Shown here: one piece after another, positions 9,632 through 19,154 of the stretch
Position numbering within the stretch: the first letter of the stretch is position 1
Layout: each line of letters opens with the position of its first letter
NCBI RefSeq assembly: GCF_014251995.1
Contig: NZ_CP059205.1
Coordinates: 186,001-250,000 of the forward strand
DNA length: 64,000 nt
Direction: 5' to 3'
DNA from: Blattabacterium cuenoti
GTDB taxonomy: Bacteria; Bacteroidota; Bacteroidia; Flavobacteriales; Blattabacteriaceae
Position numbers and translations under genes: made by a program
The notes under the pieces: model-generated
Databases searched by the model: none
What the model saw: the letters and a program-made list of their open reading frames with translations, nothing else
Told to the model about the DNA's origin: nothing

Positions 9632-10689
9632 GAAAAATTTTTTAGTTTAACTCTCCACCCAAAAGGATCTTCCGACAAATTATGTTGTATATTTAACAAT
9701 TCTTTTTTTAAAAAAACGGATATCCTTTTCTTTTCTGGAATATCTGGTAGAAAAAAATTGTCCCCTTTATAGCTAATCATTTTAAAATAGTTTATAACAG
9801 CTGCTGTCCCACAACCAAAAGCTTCTTTTAATTCTCCTGTTTTTAATCCTTTTACAATTTCTGAAACACTTAAACCCCTTTTTTCCACATGAAATCCTAG
9901 TTTTTTAGCTAAAGAAATAATGCTATCACAAGTAATTCCACTTAATATATTGTCATTAGCTTTTGGAGTTAAAAGTTTATTTTTTAACCAAAAAAAAACA
10001 TTCATTGTTCCGGATTCTTCTATCATAGTATGAGTAGAAGAATCAGTCCATAATATTTGATCAAACCCTTCTTCATTAGCCAATCTAGTAGGATAAAAAG
10101 AAGAAGCGTAGTTTCCAGCTGCTTTAGTAAATCCAACTCCTCCTATTGCAGAACGACTATATTTTTCTTCTATTTTAATTTTTAATGGACGTTTATAATA
10201 AGCATCTGCGGGGGTCGATATTATTATAAACATATAATCTTGAGAAGGTCTAGCTGATAAAACACCATCTTTTGCAATTAAAAAAGGACGAATATATAAT
10301 GATTGTCCATAATTTTTTGGAATCCAATTTTTATCTATTTCTATTAACTCTCTAAGTCCATTGATAAAAATGTCCTTTGGAATGGGAGGCATTTCTAATC
10401 GAATAGCAGATTTATTTATTCTTTTAAAATTTTCTTTTGGACGGAAAAAAAAAACTTCTTCATTTTTATCTTTATAAGCTTTCATTCCTTCAAAAACAGC
10501 TTGTCCATAATGAAATACCGGACAAATTGGGGAAAAAACTATATTTCCAAAAGGTTTAATAACAGAATTTTTCCATTCTCCATTTTTATATTCAGAACAA
10601 AACATATGATCTGAATATTGGTTTCCAAAAGAAATATTATCAAAATCCATATCTCCAATTCTTGATTGTAAGGTTTTTTCTATTCTCAT
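9628..10689 (-). CDS. ilvE: Branched-chain-amino-acid aminotransferase
   Basis: PLP fold-type IV transaminase that converts 2-oxo acids to Val, Leu and Ile, using glutamate as amino donor. The 353 residues include the PLP lysine in GGVGFTKAAGNYASS (Lys189), the GQAVFEGMKAYK block near residue 62, and the class IV signature EESGTMNVFFW. It precedes argS with a 4-bp overlap. A TATATTTG -7 element lies 38 bp upstream of the start on the minus strand. The fused branched-chain-type E1 gene is immediately upstream on the same strand. Confidence 0.95.
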   Translation of the reverse strand: MRIEKTLQSRIGDMDFDNISFGNQYSDHMFCSEYKNGEWKNSVIKPFGNIVFSPICPVFHYGQAVFEGMKAYKDKNEEVFFFRPKENFKRINKSAIRLEMPPIPKDIFINGLRELIEIDKNWIPKNYGQSLYIRPFLIAKDGVLSARPSQDYMFIIISTPADAYYKRPLKIKIEEKYSRSAIGGVGFTKAAGNYASSFYPTRLANEEGFDQILWTDSSTHTMIEESGTMNVFFWLKNKLLTPKANDNILSGITCDSIISLAKKLGFHVEKRGLSVSEIVKGLKTGELKEAFGCGTAAVINYFKMISYKGDNFFLPDIPEKKRISVFLKKELLNIQHNLSEDPFGWRVKLKNFS

Positions 10690-10726
10690 AAAACAAAGTA
10701 AGAATTAGTTTAGTTTTAGCATAAAA

Positions 10727-10734
10727 CAAATATA
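10727..10734 (-). promoter_or_regulatory. Putative -7 box upstream of ilvE
   Basis: The minus strand reads TATATTTG, a perfect match to the Bacteroidetes -7 consensus TAnnTTTG, 38 bp before the ilvE ATG. No convincing TTG was found at the expected -33 position, so the call rests on the -7 box and its placement. Confidence 0.5.
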
Positions 10735-10787
10735 ATAAATAAATGATTGTTTTATTTTAATAAAATTTTCAATGAAAATAAGAGTTT

Positions 10788-13217
10788 CTAAACATTATCC
10801 ATTATTTTCAATACTTTCTCTACAATATTTTCAACAGAAGGTTTAGAAAAATAATCTCCATCAGATCCGTAAGGAGGTCTATGTTCTTTAGCTGTAATCG
10901 TAACAGGAGGAGTTTCTAAATAATAGTATCCATTCTGTTCTTCTAATATTTTTTGTAAAATGTAAGCGGAGGCACCACCTGGAACATCTTCATCTATGAT
11001 TAATAATCTGTTAGTTTTTTGTAAACTTTTAACAATATCTTTTTGTAAATCAAAAGGTAATAAAGATTGAATATCAATTATTTCTGAATCTATATTAATT
11101 TTAGATAGTTCTTCTGCTGCTTCATTTACAATCCTCCATGTAGAACCATAAGTAACTATAGTAATATCATTTCCATTCCTTGTTTTATCCACTATTCCAA
11201 TAGGAGTTCTAAAAAAACCTAAATTATCAGGTAATCTTTCTTTTATTCTATATCCATTTAAACACTCAATGACCAAAGCAGGATCATCTCCATATAACAA
11301 AGTATTATAAAAGCCAGCAGCTTTTACCATATTTCTCGGAACTAAAACTAAGATTCCTCTCAAATAATTAATAATTCCTCCCATTGGGGATCCTGAATGC
11401 CACATTCCCTCTAATCGATGTCCTCTACTCCTAATAATTACAGGAGACTTTTGTCCTCCTTTTGTTCTATATTGTAAACAAGCAAGATCATCACTCATAA
11501 TTTGTAAAGCATATAAGATGTAATCTATATATTGAATTTCAACTATGGGTCGAAGACCTCTCATCGCTAAACCAATACCTTGACCAATAATAGTAGATTC
11601 ACGTATTCCAGTATCAAAAATACGAATATTTCCATATTTTTTTTGTAATCCTTCTAATCCTTGGTTAACATCTCCTATTTTTCCTACATCTTCTCCAAAG
11701 ATTAAAAGATCAGGATATAGTTCTAATAACTTATCAAAGTTTTCTCTTAAAACAATTCTTCCATCTACTACTTCAGAATTATTATTTTTGTATACTGGAA
11801 AAACTTCTGTTATCCTTACAGAGGATTTGTCGGAAATACTATATAAGTGGGAAGAATAATTTTCTTGTTCTTGATTATATTTACTTTTAAACCATTTTCT
11901 CAAAGAGTTAGATTCTTCTTTAGGAAGTAAATACAAAATTTTTCGTATTGTACTAAAAACAAATTTTTTTGTTGGATAGTTTTGGGTTTTTTCATGTAAT
12001 TCTTGAATATATTTTCCAATATATTCATTCATCCATTTTTTAGAATTAGAACTATAAAAAATATTTTCTTGAATTTTTTTTAAAATATTTATAGCATCAT
12101 TTTTAATGTTGAAAATCGGTTTTATAAATAAATTCCAAGCTTTTTCTTGTTCATTTTTTACATATTCTTTGGCCTCTATATCTATTTTAGATAAAACATC
12201 GGTTAAATTTTTGATTTTATTTTGAAATTTAAAATTCAAAATCCAATTCCTAAATTTTTTTATTCCATCATTATCGATTTCCCATTCTAAACGTTTTTTT
12301 GATTTATATCTCTCATGTGAAGAAGATGTTGAATGGCCTTGTGGTTGTGTTAAATTCACCACATGTATAATTACTGGTATATGTTCATAACGAGCAATTT
12401 TATCAGCATAAACATATGCTTTTGTAAGATTTATATAATTGGATCCATCTACACGAATAATTTCTATTCCTTTCTCTTTTTTATTTCTTTGAAAACCACA
12501 TAAAAGGTCACTAATATTTTTTTTTGAAAATTGATATTTATTAGGAACGGAAATTCCATATTCATCATCCCAAATAGATAATATAATAGGTATCTGCAAA
12601 ACAGATGCTGCATTTAAAGTTTCCCAAAATAATCCTTCGGAAACACTTGCATTTCCAATAGTTCCAAATGCAACCTCATTTCCATTATTGGAAAATATTT
12701 TATGTGTTTTTTTTAGATTCTTTAAATTTTTATAAATTTTTGACGCCTGAGCTAATCCCAATAATCTAGGCATTTGTGCAGCAGTAGAAGAAATGTCTGC
12801 AATAGAATTTTTTTCTTTAATAAGATTTTTCCAAGTTCCATCGTAATTAAGTAATCTTGTCCCAAAATGAGATGTCATCATTCTTCCAGAAGAAACAGGT
12901 TCATATTTTAAATTTGGATTAGCATATAATTGAGAAAAAAAACTTCTTACAGTCAATACTCCAATGGCCATCATAAAAGTTTGATCTCTATAATATCCAG
13001 ACCTAAAATCTCCAGCTTTAAAAACTTTTGCCATAGCCAATTGAGGAATCTCTTTACCATCACCAAATATACCAAACTTAGCTTTCCCGCTTAAAACTTC
13101 TTTTCTTCCTAAAAGACTGGTTTCTCGACTAATTATAGCTAATTTATAATCATTTAAAACCATTCTTTCAAATGAATTAAAAGAATTTTCTTCATCATCA
13201 TTATTATTGTATTTCAT
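10788..13217 (-). CDS. Fused E1 alpha/beta 2-oxo-acid dehydrogenase (branched-chain type)
   Basis: Thiamine-diphosphate E1 component of a 2-oxo-acid dehydrogenase complex, with alpha and beta chains joined in one 809-residue protein. The alpha part (about 1-390) has RSGYYRDQT, the TPP-site region FGTIGNASVSEGLFWETLNAA (184-204) and the phosphorylation-loop-like QGHSTSSSHERY (293-304). A Lys-rich linker leads to the beta part (about 484-809) with LIFGEDVGKIGDVNQGL, IRESTIIGQGIGLAMRG and a C-terminal transketolase-like domain. This fusion is widespread in Flavobacteriia. It differs from the separate pdhB at 19954. Adjacent ilvE suggests branched-chain substrates, but 2-oxoisovalerate specificity is not proven. 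Confidence 0.85.
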   Translation of the reverse strand: MKYNNNDDEENSFNSFERMVLNDYKLAIISRETSLLGRKEVLSGKAKFGIFGDGKEIPQLAMAKVFKAGDFRSGYYRDQTFMMAIGVLTVRSFFSQLYANPNLKYEPVSSGRMMTSHFGTRLLNYDGTWKNLIKEKNSIADISSTAAQMPRLLGLAQASKIYKNLKNLKKTHKIFSNNGNEVAFGTIGNASVSEGLFWETLNAASVLQIPIILSIWDDEYGISVPNKYQFSKKNISDLLCGFQRNKKEKGIEIIRVDGSNYINLTKAYVYADKIARYEHIPVIIHVVNLTQPQGHSTSSSHERYKSKKRLEWEIDNDGIKKFRNWILNFKFQNKIKNLTDVLSKIDIEAKEYVKNEQEKAWNLFIKPIFNIKNDAINILKKIQENIFYSSNSKKWMNEYIGKYIQELHEKTQNYPTKKFVFSTIRKILYLLPKEESNSLRKWFKSKYNQEQENYSSHLYSISDKSSVRITEVFPVYKNNNSEVVDGRIVLRENFDKLLELYPDLLIFGEDVGKIGDVNQGLEGLQKKYGNIRIFDTGIRESTIIGQGIGLAMRGLRPIVEIQYIDYILYALQIMSDDLACLQYRTKGGQKSPVIIRSRGHRLEGMWHSGSPMGGIINYLRGILVLVPRNMVKAAGFYNTLLYGDDPALVIECLNGYRIKERLPDNLGFFRTPIGIVDKTRNGNDITIVTYGSTWRIVNEAAEELSKINIDSEIIDIQSLLPFDLQKDIVKSLQKTNRLLIIDEDVPGGASAYILQKILEEQNGYYYLETPPVTITAKEHRPPYGSDGDYFSKPSVENIVEKVLKIMDNV

Positions 13218-13270
13218 AAATTAATTATAATTTTGATATTTGTTTGATTTCTTTGTTTAATTTTAAATTT

Positions 13271-13278
13271 TATATTTG
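13271..13278 (+). promoter_or_regulatory. Putative -7 box upstream of ndk
   Basis: TATATTTG matches the Bacteroidetes -7 consensus exactly and lies 53 bp before the ndk ATG in the divergent gap with the E1 gene. TTG triplets at 13244-13246 and 13253-13255 are candidate -33 elements, with spacers of 24 and 15 bp, neither of which is ideal. Confidence 0.5.
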
Positions 13279-13331
13279 TTTTTGGCAAAAAAAATCTATA
13301 ATTTTTCATATATTTTCTGTATATATGTATT

Positions 13332-13772
13332 ATGTGTATAATTGGAACAATTACCCTTTCTATCATAAAACCAGATGCAGTTAAAAAGGGATATAGTATG
13401 TCTATTTTATCAAAAATAGTAGAAGCAGGGTTTTATATTATAGCATTTAAAATGACAGAACTTTCTAAGGAATCTACTTATCTCTTCTATGAAGAGCATA
13501 AAGGAAAATATTTTTTTGATTCTTTAGTAAAATTCATGTCTTCTGGACCAATTATATCTATGATTTTAAAAAAAGAAAATGCAGTAAAAGATTTCAGAAT
13601 TTTAATAGGAGATACAAATCCAATTAATGCTAAAAAAGGAACTATACGAAATTTATATGCTTCTTCTTTGGAAGAGAATGCTATACATGGATCTGATAGT
13701 AATCAAAACGCTTTTAGAGAAAGTCAATTTTTTTTTCCGCTAAAAAAATTTTCTTTTCATAAAAAATTATAG
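13332..13772 (+). CDS. ndk: Nucleoside diphosphate kinase
   Basis: Transfers the gamma phosphate from ATP to other nucleoside diphosphates through a phosphohistidine. The 146 residues include LSIIKPDAVKKGY near the start, GDTNPINAKKGTIRNLYA, and the active-site block NAIHGSDS with His119. Length is close to the usual 140-150. It begins a plus-strand run with lemA and the TPM gene and is divergent from the E1 gene. Confidence 0.95.
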   Translation: MCIIGTITLSIIKPDAVKKGYSMSILSKIVEAGFYIIAFKMTELSKESTYLFYEEHKGKYFFDSLVKFMSSGPIISMILKKENAVKDFRILIGDTNPINAKKGTIRNLYASSLEENAIHGSDSNQNAFRESQFFFPLKKFSFHKKL

Positions 13773-13778
13773 AAATTT

Positions 13779-14375
13779 ATGAAAAAAAGTTATTTAATAA
13801 CCTCTTTTATTGTTGTAATATTTACAATTGGATTTTGGATAACCAATATTTACAATAATTTAGTAAAATTAAATGAAAATATTAAATCTCAATGGGGACA
13901 AATAGAAAGCGTTTATCAACGAAGAGCAGATTTAATTCCAAATTTAGTAAACACAGTAAAAGGTTCTGCCAATTTCGAAAGAAATACACTAATGCAAGTA
14001 ATAGAAGCTAGATCAAAAGCAACTTCTGTTCATATTGATCCAAATGACTTAAATCAAAATCAAATTGATAAATTTCAAAAGTCACAAGAAAATTTAAATA
14101 GTTCTGTCAGAAGGTTACTTCTAATTGTAGAAAATTATCCAGACTTAAAATCTACCAAAAACTTTTATGAATTACAAAATCAATTAGAGGGAACAGAAAA
14201 TCGTATTAATGTAGAAAGAAATAGGTTTAATGATCAAGTAAATTCTTTTAATTCTTATAGAAATCAGTTTCCAAAAGTTATTATAGCAAACTTTTTTTCT
14301 AAATTTAAAGAAAAAGGATATTTTCAATCTCAAATAGAATCAGAGAAATCTCCTTTGATAGATTTTTCTAAATAA
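13779..14375 (+). CDS. lemA: LemA family membrane protein
   Basis: LemA proteins are small membrane-anchored helical proteins of uncertain biochemical role. The 198-residue product has one N-terminal transmembrane segment (about 6-24) followed by the diagnostic block NLVKLNENIKSQWGQIESVYQRRADLIPNLVNTVKG and long helices. It lies 6 bp after ndk and 23 bp before a TPM-domain gene, a pairing seen in many bacteria and here retained in a reduced genome. Confidence 0.93.
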   Translation: MKKSYLITSFIVVIFTIGFWITNIYNNLVKLNENIKSQWGQIESVYQRRADLIPNLVNTVKGSANFERNTLMQVIEARSKATSVHIDPNDLNQNQIDKFQKSQENLNSSVRRLLLIVENYPDLKSTKNFYELQNQLEGTENRINVERNRFNDQVNSFNSYRNQFPKVIIANFFSKFKEKGYFQSQIESEKSPLIDFSK

Positions 14376-14398
14376 GAATTTCAGAAAATTCAAAAATA

Positions 14399-15151
14399 AT
14401 GAGAAAGATTATTCAATTAATTATCCTGATTACTTTTTATAATATAAGTCTTGTAAAAGGCCAATTTTATATACCTGATGCACCAAAAAAAATATATCCC
14501 GTTCAAGATTATGCAGGAGTGTTATCCAAAACACAAATAGAAAAATTGAATGAAAAACTTATTTATCACTATAAAAAAACATCAATAGAAATTATAATTC
14601 CTATAGTTCAAGATCTTAAAGGCGAATCACCCAATTTTTTAGCTTCTAAGTGGGGGGAAAAATGGAAGATTGGAAATTCTGGAAAACATAATGGGATAGT
14701 TATATTATTATCTATCAATGACAAAAAAATATCTATTCAAAATGGATATGGAATAGAACCTTACATAACTGATTTTACTTCCTCTAAAATTATTCAAGAA
14801 ATAACTCCTATGTTAAAAGATAATCTTTATTATCAAGCTATAGATTCTTGTATTCAAAAAATATTTCAAACTGTCAAGAATCATAATTTTCAACAAAAAA
14901 AGAAAAGAAAAAATATTTCTATTTGGAGAATTTTTTTCACTTTTTTAGTTATAAGTATCTTATTTATTTTTTCATTTTTAGAAATGAAAAGAAATAAAAT
15001 GGATATTTCACTATTAAATACATTATTTTTAACAAATTTATTATTCCGAAATAAAAATTATCATGATTTTGATGATAATGATGATGATAGTTTTGATGGA
15101 TTTGGAGGAGGTGGAAATTTTGGAGGGGGGGGGAGTAGTGGAAATTGGTAA
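14399..15151 (+). CDS. TPM-domain (YgcG-like) membrane protein
   Basis: The 250-residue product has an N-terminal signal peptide (about 1-21), a TPM domain (VQDYAGVLSKTQIEKLNEKL through GYGIEPYITDFTS), a transmembrane segment at about 177-195, then an acidic Asp-rich stretch and a Gly-rich tail (GGGGNFGGGGSSGNW). This architecture is typical of YgcG/TPM proteins found next to lemA; proposed roles concern membrane-protein maintenance, but the function is not settled. The tail is encoded partly by a run of nine G at 15125-15133, unusual in DNA this AT-rich. The stop abuts the convergent valS stop with no spacer. Confidence 0.9.
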   Translation: MRKIIQLIILITFYNISLVKGQFYIPDAPKKIYPVQDYAGVLSKTQIEKLNEKLIYHYKKTSIEIIIPIVQDLKGESPNFLASKWGEKWKIGNSGKHNGIVILLSINDKKISIQNGYGIEPYITDFTSSKIIQEITPMLKDNLYYQAIDSCIQKIFQTVKNHNFQQKKKRKNISIWRIFFTFLVISILFIFSFLEMKRNKMDISLLNTLFLTNLLFRNKNYHDFDDNDDDSFDGFGGGGNFGGGGSSGNW

Positions 15152-17815
15152 TCAATTTTTTAAATCTTTCAAATATTTTTCAAGTTGTTCTATTTTTTTT
15201 AAGGTATCATTTTCTTTTTTTCTTTCCTTTAAAAGAATAGTATTAGAAACAGATGTTATATATTTTTCATTAGATAGATTTTTTCTTATTATAGATAATG
15301 AATTATAAAAATGTTTAATTTTTTTTTCAATATTAGCAATAATTATCCTATTGTTTGAAAAATTCAAATTAGAATAAAAACTTTCATTTCCCTCAGATAA
15401 GAAAAATTTACTTTCTTCTAAAAAAAAAGAAAATGAAAAAATTTCTTTTGGTTTTTTTAAAACAGAAATTATTTTTTCTAGATTAGCTAATTTCAATAAA
15501 ATAGAATTGTAATTATATTTTTTTTCTTTTTCATCTGAAAATAATATGAGACTTTTTTTATAAGGAATATTATTTTGATTTCTAATACTACGTATTTTAG
15601 ATACTATTTTAGTAACTCTTTCAAAAGAATTCAAAATTGTAGAGTCATAAGATTTTTTCTTAGGCCAAGAAGAAATAATTAAAGCTTCCTCTTTTTTCCT
15701 CTTTTCAATAGAATTCCAAATTTTTTCTGATAAAAAAGGCATATAAGGATGTAATAGTTTTAATATATTTTCAAAATATTTAATAGTACTTGAATATTCT
15801 ATTTTCGAAATAAATTTATTATTAATGGGTTTGATAATTTCAAGAAAAAAAGAACAAAAATCATACCAAATAAACTTATATAAAATCATTAATGATTCAT
15901 CAAATTTATATTCTTGAAAGTTTTTTTCGAAAACCATAAAAACATAATTAAAACGATTTTTCAACCATTTGATTGCAAGTAAAGAAGAATTAGGTGTTTT
16001 TCGATTCTTATATATTTTCCAACTTTTTATTAAACGAAAAGCGTTCCAAACTTTATTAGAAAAATTTCTCCCTTGTAAACATGTTTTTTCTTCAAAATTA
16101 AAATCTTTTCCCGCACTAGCTTTTAATAAAAGCCCCATACGAACAGAATCCGCTCCATATTTATTAATTAAATCTATTGCATTTGGAGAATTATTCAATG
16201 ATTTTGATATTTTTTGATTATTAGAATCCCTAATAATTCCTGTAAAAAAAACTCTTTTGAATGGTTTCTTTTTTTGGAATAAAAAACCAGCTATAATCAT
16301 ACGTGCCACCCAAAAAAATAATATGTCCGATCCTGTAACAATATTTTCAGTTGGATAATAATAACAAATTTCTTTGTTATTGGGATGACAAATTCCATCA
16401 AAAACAGATATCGGAAAAATCCAAGAAGAAAACCAAGTATCTAAAACATCTACATCTTGCCAAAGATCATTATAAGTTAAACATGAATTAGAACTCTTTT
16501 TTTTTGCTTTTTTTAAAGCTTTTTCTAAATTCTCTGCAACAACAAAATCATTAAGATTTTTCCCATAATAATAAGCAGGTATACGATGCCCCCACCATAA
16601 TTGTCTAGATATATTCCAATCATGAATTTCATTCATCCATTTAAAATAAATTTTATTAATTTTTTTTGGATAAAATTTAATTTCTCCATTTTTAACTGCT
16701 TCTATAGCAGGAATAGATATTTCTTTCATTTTTAAAAACCATTGAAGAGATAATCTTTGTTCCACTATTGAAGATGTTCTCTCTGAAAATCCTATTTTAT
16801 GATTATATTTTTCTATCTTAACCAAAGATTTTAATTGTTTTAGTTCTTTAATTATTTTTTTTCTTACTTCAAAACGGTCAATACCTTTATAATGAACTCC
16901 ATTTTTATTTAAAGTACCATCTTCGTTAAGAATATTAATTATGTTTAATTTATGTTTATCCGCTATGTTTTTATCATTTTCATCATGAGCTGGAGTGATT
17001 TTTAAACATCCTGTTCCAAAATTTGGATCTACATATGAATCCTGTATAATGGGAATATATTTATTGATTATCGGAATTTTTGCAAATTTTCCTTTTAAAT
17101 GAAAAAAACGTGAATCATGTGGATGAAAACAAATAGCTACATCACCAAATATAGTTTCAGGACGAGTAGTAGCTACAGTTACGTAATTTTTTTCTCCTTT
17201 TACCTTATATTTCAAATAATAAAGTTTACCATCACATTCTTTATAGATAACTTCCTCATCTGATAGAGTAGTTTTAGCTTCTGGATCCCAATTTACAACA
17301 TGATAATCTCTATATATATATCCATTTTCGTATAACTCTATAAAAATTTTTGATACAGATTTAGATAAATTTTGGTTCATTGTAAATTGAGTTCGATTCC
17401 AATCGCATGAACATCCTAGTTTTTTAAGTTGATCAAAAATGATATTATTATGTTTTTTTGCCCATTTCAAAACATAAAATAGAAACTTCTTTCTTCCCAA
17501 AGAAGATTTTGATAGTCCTTGTTTTTTTAATTGTTGTACAACTTTAGCTTCTGTTGCAATAGATGCATGATCAGTTCCTGGAATCCAACAGGCATTATAT
17601 CCTTTCATTCTAGCATATCTAATCAAAACATCTTGTATAGTATTATTCAACATGTGTCCTATATGCAGAATACCAGTGATGTTTGGAGGTGGCATAATTA
17701 TAGTGTAAGGAATTCTATTATCTGGACAAAATGATGAAAAGTAATCTCCTTTCATCCAATAATGATATATTTTCTTTTCTACAGATTGGGGATCATATTT
17801 TATCGGAATATCCAT
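15152..17815 (-). CDS. valS: Valyl-tRNA synthetase
   Basis: Class I synthetase that charges tRNA-Val. From the ATG at 17815 (MDIPIKYDPQSVEKKIY) it is 887 residues, the usual length. It has the HIGH motif in ITGILHIGHMLNN and a KMSKS-type motif in NNQKISKSLNNSPNA. The CP1 editing domain is intact (TTRPETIFGDVAI and FGTGCLKITPAHDENDK), in contrast to the trimmed ThrRS in this window. A C-terminal coiled-coil arm ends KKIEQLEKYLKDLKN. An ATG at 17851 would add 12 unrelated residues and overlap folA. Confidence 0.96.
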   Translation of the reverse strand: MDIPIKYDPQSVEKKIYHYWMKGDYFSSFCPDNRIPYTIIMPPPNITGILHIGHMLNNTIQDVLIRYARMKGYNACWIPGTDHASIATEAKVVQQLKKQGLSKSSLGRKKFLFYVLKWAKKHNNIIFDQLKKLGCSCDWNRTQFTMNQNLSKSVSKIFIELYENGYIYRDYHVVNWDPEAKTTLSDEEVIYKECDGKLYYLKYKVKGEKNYVTVATTRPETIFGDVAICFHPHDSRFFHLKGKFAKIPIINKYIPIIQDSYVDPNFGTGCLKITPAHDENDKNIADKHKLNIINILNEDGTLNKNGVHYKGIDRFEVRKKIIKELKQLKSLVKIEKYNHKIGFSERTSSIVEQRLSLQWFLKMKEISIPAIEAVKNGEIKFYPKKINKIYFKWMNEIHDWNISRQLWWGHRIPAYYYGKNLNDFVVAENLEKALKKAKKKSSNSCLTYNDLWQDVDVLDTWFSSWIFPISVFDGICHPNNKEICYYYPTENIVTGSDILFFWVARMIIAGFLFQKKKPFKRVFFTGIIRDSNNQKISKSLNNSPNAIDLINKYGADSVRMGLLLKASAGKDFNFEEKTCLQGRNFSNKVWNAFRLIKSWKIYKNRKTPNSSLLAIKWLKNRFNYVFMVFEKNFQEYKFDESLMILYKFIWYDFCSFFLEIIKPINNKFISKIEYSSTIKYFENILKLLHPYMPFLSEKIWNSIEKRKKEEALIISSWPKKKSYDSTILNSFERVTKIVSKIRSIRNQNNIPYKKSLILFSDEKEKKYNYNSILLKLANLEKIISVLKKPKEIFSFSFFLEESKFFLSEGNESFYSNLNFSNNRIIIANIEKKIKHFYNSLSIIRKNLSNEKYITSVSNTILLKERKKENDTLKKIEQLEKYLKDLKN

Positions 17816-17844
17816 AAATTTAAAATTATAAAAAAATTGAAATA

Positions 17845-18354
17845 ATGACAAAAATTATTTTGATTGCTTCTGTTTCAAAAAATGGATTTATAGGAAACAA
17901 AAACCAACTTATGTGGAAGTTACCTAATGATTTAAAACGTTTTAAAAATTTAACTATGGGAGAGATAATATTGATGGGAAGAAAAACTTTTGAATCTATT
18001 GGAAAAATACTTCCTGGAAGGACAAACATCATATTAACTAAAAATAAAAAAAAATTGATGAAATCATTACACAATGTAAAAAACAAAAACAATATAAAAA
18101 TTTTTTCGTCTATTCAACAAATAGAGAAATTACAATTTAAAAGAATTTTCGTCATAGGAGGGGAAAAAATATATACTTCCATAATTGATAAAGCACATAT
18201 AATAGAGTTAACATTAGTTCATAAAAAATTCTTTGGAGATGCAAAATTTCCAAAAATAGATTCTAAAAAATGGAAAAAAATACATGAATTTATTTACGAA
18301 AATAACAAACAACATTTGTATGGTTATAGTTTTATTAGATTTGTGAGAAAATAA
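17845..18354 (+). CDS. folA: Dihydrofolate reductase
   Basis: Reduces dihydrofolate to tetrahydrofolate with NADPH. The 169 residues contain IASVSKNGFIGNKNQLMWKLPNDLKRFKNLTMG with the catalytic acidic residue in NDLKRF, the NADPH block MGRKTFESIGKILPGRTNIILT, and FVIGGEKIY. It is divergent from valS with starts about 30 bp apart. Its tetrahydrofolate product is used by folD, metF and the glycine cleavage system. Confidence 0.96.
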   Translation: MTKIILIASVSKNGFIGNKNQLMWKLPNDLKRFKNLTMGEIILMGRKTFESIGKILPGRTNIILTKNKKKLMKSLHNVKNKNNIKIFSSIQQIEKLQFKRIFVIGGEKIYTSIIDKAHIIELTLVHKKFFGDAKFPKIDSKKWKKIHEFIYENNKQHLYGYSFIRFVRK

Positions 18355-18359
18355 TATTT

Positions 18360-19016
18360 TTATTCTCTTCTATCCAATTCTTTTTTAATTTTTGCAGCTA
18401 GTTCGTAACATTCATTAATAACTGCATGATTTAGTAAAGCATTTAAATCTTTTTCCGTCATTTCCTCTAAATCCTTTTCGCTCTTTTCTTTAAATAAAAA
18501 AAATCCTCCATTTTCTGTTTCTAATTCATAGGTATCATTATCTTTCTCAAGAGGAAAACCATTTTCAAAGTAAATACCTGCTTTATCAAAAACTTCTTTT
18601 GTTGTGTAAATAGGAGCATTAAACCTTACGGCTAAAGCAACAGCATCTGATGTTTTAGAATTTATTTTATGCTCTATTCTTTCTTTTTTACTTATTTCTT
18701 TTTCTTCAGAATCGAAACAATTTTCTTTTTCAAACATAAGATAAGAAAAAAAAATTCCATTAACTAACTTGTATATTACAACTGCTTTTAATTTAATATG
18801 GAATCCTTTCGCAAGAGAAAGAAATAAATCATGAGTAAAAGATCTAGAGGATTCCCTTTTACCTAAAACAGAAGCAATAGATTGAGCTTGTAAACTTTCT
18901 ATGATAATTGGAAGTTTTATTTTTCCAGATTCTTCTTCAAGTAATAAAACATATATTCCAGATTGTATTTGGCTCAAGGATATCCCCCGTATAGATAATC
19001 TAATAAATTGATCCAT
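18360..19016 (-). CDS. Bifunctional-nuclease (BFN/DUF151) domain protein with UVR motif
   Basis: The 218-residue product (ATG at 19016, MDQFIRLSIRGISLSQ) carries a BFN/DUF151 domain with GIYVLLLEEESGKIKLPIIIE and SKTSDAVALAVRFNAPIYT. A UvrB/UvrC-type motif follows at the C-terminus (LNALLNHAVINECYELAAKIKKELD). This BFN-UVR arrangement is common in Bacteroidetes. Some family members have reported RNase/DNase activity, but the cellular role here is not established. It ends 5 bp from the convergent folA stop. A longer ATG start at 19058 adds hydrophobic residues foreign to the family. Confidence 0.88.
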   Translation of the reverse strand: MDQFIRLSIRGISLSQIQSGIYVLLLEEESGKIKLPIIIESLQAQSIASVLGKRESSRSFTHDLFLSLAKGFHIKLKAVVIYKLVNGIFFSYLMFEKENCFDSEEKEISKKERIEHKINSKTSDAVALAVRFNAPIYTTKEVFDKAGIYFENGFPLEKDNDTYELETENGGFFLFKEKSEKDLEEMTEKDLNALLNHAVINECYELAAKIKKELDRRE

Positions 19017-19154
19017 AGGAAATTTTATTATAAAATAAATGTTACTATCATAAAACAAATATGATAAATTTTTGGTTAATAATATATATAAAATTCTTGT
19101 TCTACGTAATAATTTTTTTTATATATTTATTAGAAAATTTAAATTTTTTTATTT

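Noticed and set aside
14964-15155. Minus-strand His/Asn-rich frame opposite the TPM gene
   Set aside because: It mirrors the Asp/Asn repeat codons of the real gene and has no independent support.
15063-15308. Plus-strand frame overlapping the end of the TPM gene and valS
   Set aside because: It is the out-of-frame shadow of the Asp/Gly-rich tail and antisense to valS. Relevant only if the G9 tract slips.
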